Below, piece by piece: positions 42,651 through 43,337 of a stretch of DNA of 43,337 nucleotides. This stretch comes from a virus, in IMG/VR virus record IMGVR_UViG_3300007509_000014, positions 1 through 43,337 of that record. One strand, 5' to 3'. The notes under the pieces were generated by a model. The model had not been told where the DNA came from. It saw only the letters and a list, made by a program, of their open reading frames with translations, and ran no database searches. How positions within the stretch are numbered: position 1 is the stretch's first letter; every line of letters begins with the position of its first letter. A program made the position numbers and the translations under genes.

Positions 42651-42725
42651 TTATATATCTCCTAAGAATGGTTTAATACCTTGAAATTTACGAAGGTATG
42701 TATTATTTACAAATAGTTTTTTCAT
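42651..42725 (-). CDS. Possible tiny gene (24 aa)
   Basis: The 77 bases between the 173-aa and 174-aa genes hold an ATG directly after the upstream stop (TAAATG) and a 24-codon frame (MKKLFVNNTYLRKFQGIKPF start) that ends just before the next ATG. There is no independent ribosome site, so only coupled translation is possible. The frame could also be chance. Confidence 0.3.
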   Translation of the reverse strand: MKKLFVNNTYLRKFQGIKPFLGDI

Positions 42726-43247
42726 TTATTCAAAAGTTACCAGAACGAATCTGTCATACGGTGAAACGCTGTTTGAAGGACTGAAAGTATGATCTGTTCC
42801 AGAGATATGTTCTTTACTGAATACATAATCACTAGAATTAGTACTTCTATTTTGTATACGACTTACATATAGACTTCCTGCATCTGACTCATCTATTTCA
42901 ATAGTCCAGTCATCCCCTTCATGTAAAATATCTGAAGAAGTATTATATGTTTTAGACACATAGTAATCACTTCCACCTGAACTTGAGCCCATATAATCAC
43001 CAACATCTCCACTACTTGGAACTGAAAGTATTAAATGAGCATACTCCCAAGTCCCTGCTCCCTCCATAAAGGACACTTCGTTGAAACTGATACTGCCAAT
43101 CTTAAAATCAGCCCACATACTTGTTTGTGCAGTTCCGCTATCTCTCGCACAACTATTTAAACTCGTCTGATTGGTCGTACCTGCATTACCACCCGCAATA
43201 TGACCAAGCTTACCAAGTGATAGATTAGATGGTGTACCTAACGGCAT
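42726..43247 (-). CDS. Small tail/appendage protein (173 aa)
   Basis: This 173-residue beta-rich protein (MPLGTPSNLSLGKLGHIAGG start) is rich in Ser, Gly, Thr and Asp (DYMGSSSGGSDYYVSKTYNT) and ends SPYDRFVLVTFE. It resembles short appendage or tip proteins that follow S74 fibre genes. Its ATG overlaps the end of the upstream fibre gene by ten bases. Codons 1-4 (ATGCCGTTAGGT) contain that fibre's stop in another frame. A receptor-binding or fibre-capping role is inferred. Confidence 0.65.
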   Translation of the reverse strand: MPLGTPSNLSLGKLGHIAGGNAGTTNQTSLNSCARDSGTAQTSMWADFKIGSISFNEVSFMEGAGTWEYAHLILSVPSSGDVGDYMGSSSGGSDYYVSKTYNTSSDILHEGDDWTIEIDESDAGSLYVSRIQNRSTNSSDYVFSKEHISGTDHTFSPSNSVSPYDRFVLVTFE

Positions 43248-43337
43248 TTTGATTTATCCAATCTATCGTTTAATTCTTTTATAGATTCTATTAAAACTGG
43301 AACAAGCTTGGCATAATCAACTGTTAAATGAGTGTCG
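43238..43337 (-). CDS. C-terminal end of an S74-type tail fibre (cut by window edge)
   Basis: The last 100 bases encode, in minus sense from 43336, DTHLTVDYAKLVPVLIESIK followed by ELNDRLDKSKCR and a TAG stop. The 'DYAKLVPVLIESIKEL' helix is the characteristic end of the S74 intramolecular chaperone and parallels the end of the 741-aa fibre (YTRMITPMIKAIQEL). The rest lies beyond the window. It may belong to the same gene as the N-terminal piece at 1-285 if the genome is circular or permuted. Confidence 0.8.
   Translation of the reverse strand, partial: DTHLTVDYAKLVPVLIESIKELNDRLDKSKCR

Overview
The window looks like a nearly complete genome of a short-tailed, lytic-type tailed phage (podovirus-like) with AT-rich DNA. 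It has a portal, scaffold, capsid protein and large terminase, but no tail tube, tape measure or sheath. Next to the capsid genes is a block of internal virion (ejection) proteins that includes one chain of about 2,800 residues. No integrase, lysogeny repressor, CRISPR array or recognisable tRNA was seen. The tail-appendage genes (tandem small fibre genes, S74 chaperone ends, a 'TVNGTTTTVNSTTV' type segment) resemble those of marine phages. Many genes have strong Shine-Dalgarno sequences (AGGAGG-like), which argues for a host that uses them rather than a typical Bacteroidetes host. Both ends of the window fall inside minus-strand tail-fibre genes: an N-terminal half at 1-285 and a C-terminal half at 43238-43337. 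The assembly may therefore have broken inside a single fibre gene.

Layout. (1) 1-16018, minus strand: late module, read from holin and GH108 lysozyme through a putative small terminase, large terminase, portal, scaffold, capsid, connector-like proteins and tail appendages. (2) 16084-16447, minus: two small genes behind a terminator. (3) 16448-16847: divergent control region with candidate promoters and hairpins. (4) 16848-18549: a GC-richer monocistronic gene, a 55-residue gene, then about 1 kb of non-coding DNA full of long-range complementarity. (5) 18550-30309, plus: small early genes, then a ubiquitin-like conjugation cassette, then a replication/recombination module (Sak4-like ATPase, putative ssDNA-binding protein, AEP primase-helicase, Gp157-like protein), then HNH and small genes. 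(6) 30305-30423: convergent terminators. (7) 30400-43247, minus: ejection proteins, including the giant protein, and further tail genes.

The most striking system is at 20832-24385. Four consecutive genes encode a ThiS/MoaD-like ubiquitin fold protein, a 581-residue protein with an E2-like HPH...C motif, a JAB/JAMM metalloprotease with all its metal and catalytic residues, and a ThiF/E1-like adenylating enzyme. The order Ubl-E2-DUB-E1 is that of bacterial Bil antiphage operons, but here it sits in a phage early operon directly upstream of replication genes.

Two other observations stand out. The giant virion-module protein carries a DLDGD motif in a context resembling the beta-prime catalytic barrel of cellular RNA polymerases, suggesting a packaged, injected RNA polymerase. 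Three separate intergenic elements of about 80 nt (R1 17936-18014, R2 19976-20058, R3 28337-28416) share a closing helix whose base pairs covary, which supports a small family of structured phage RNAs.
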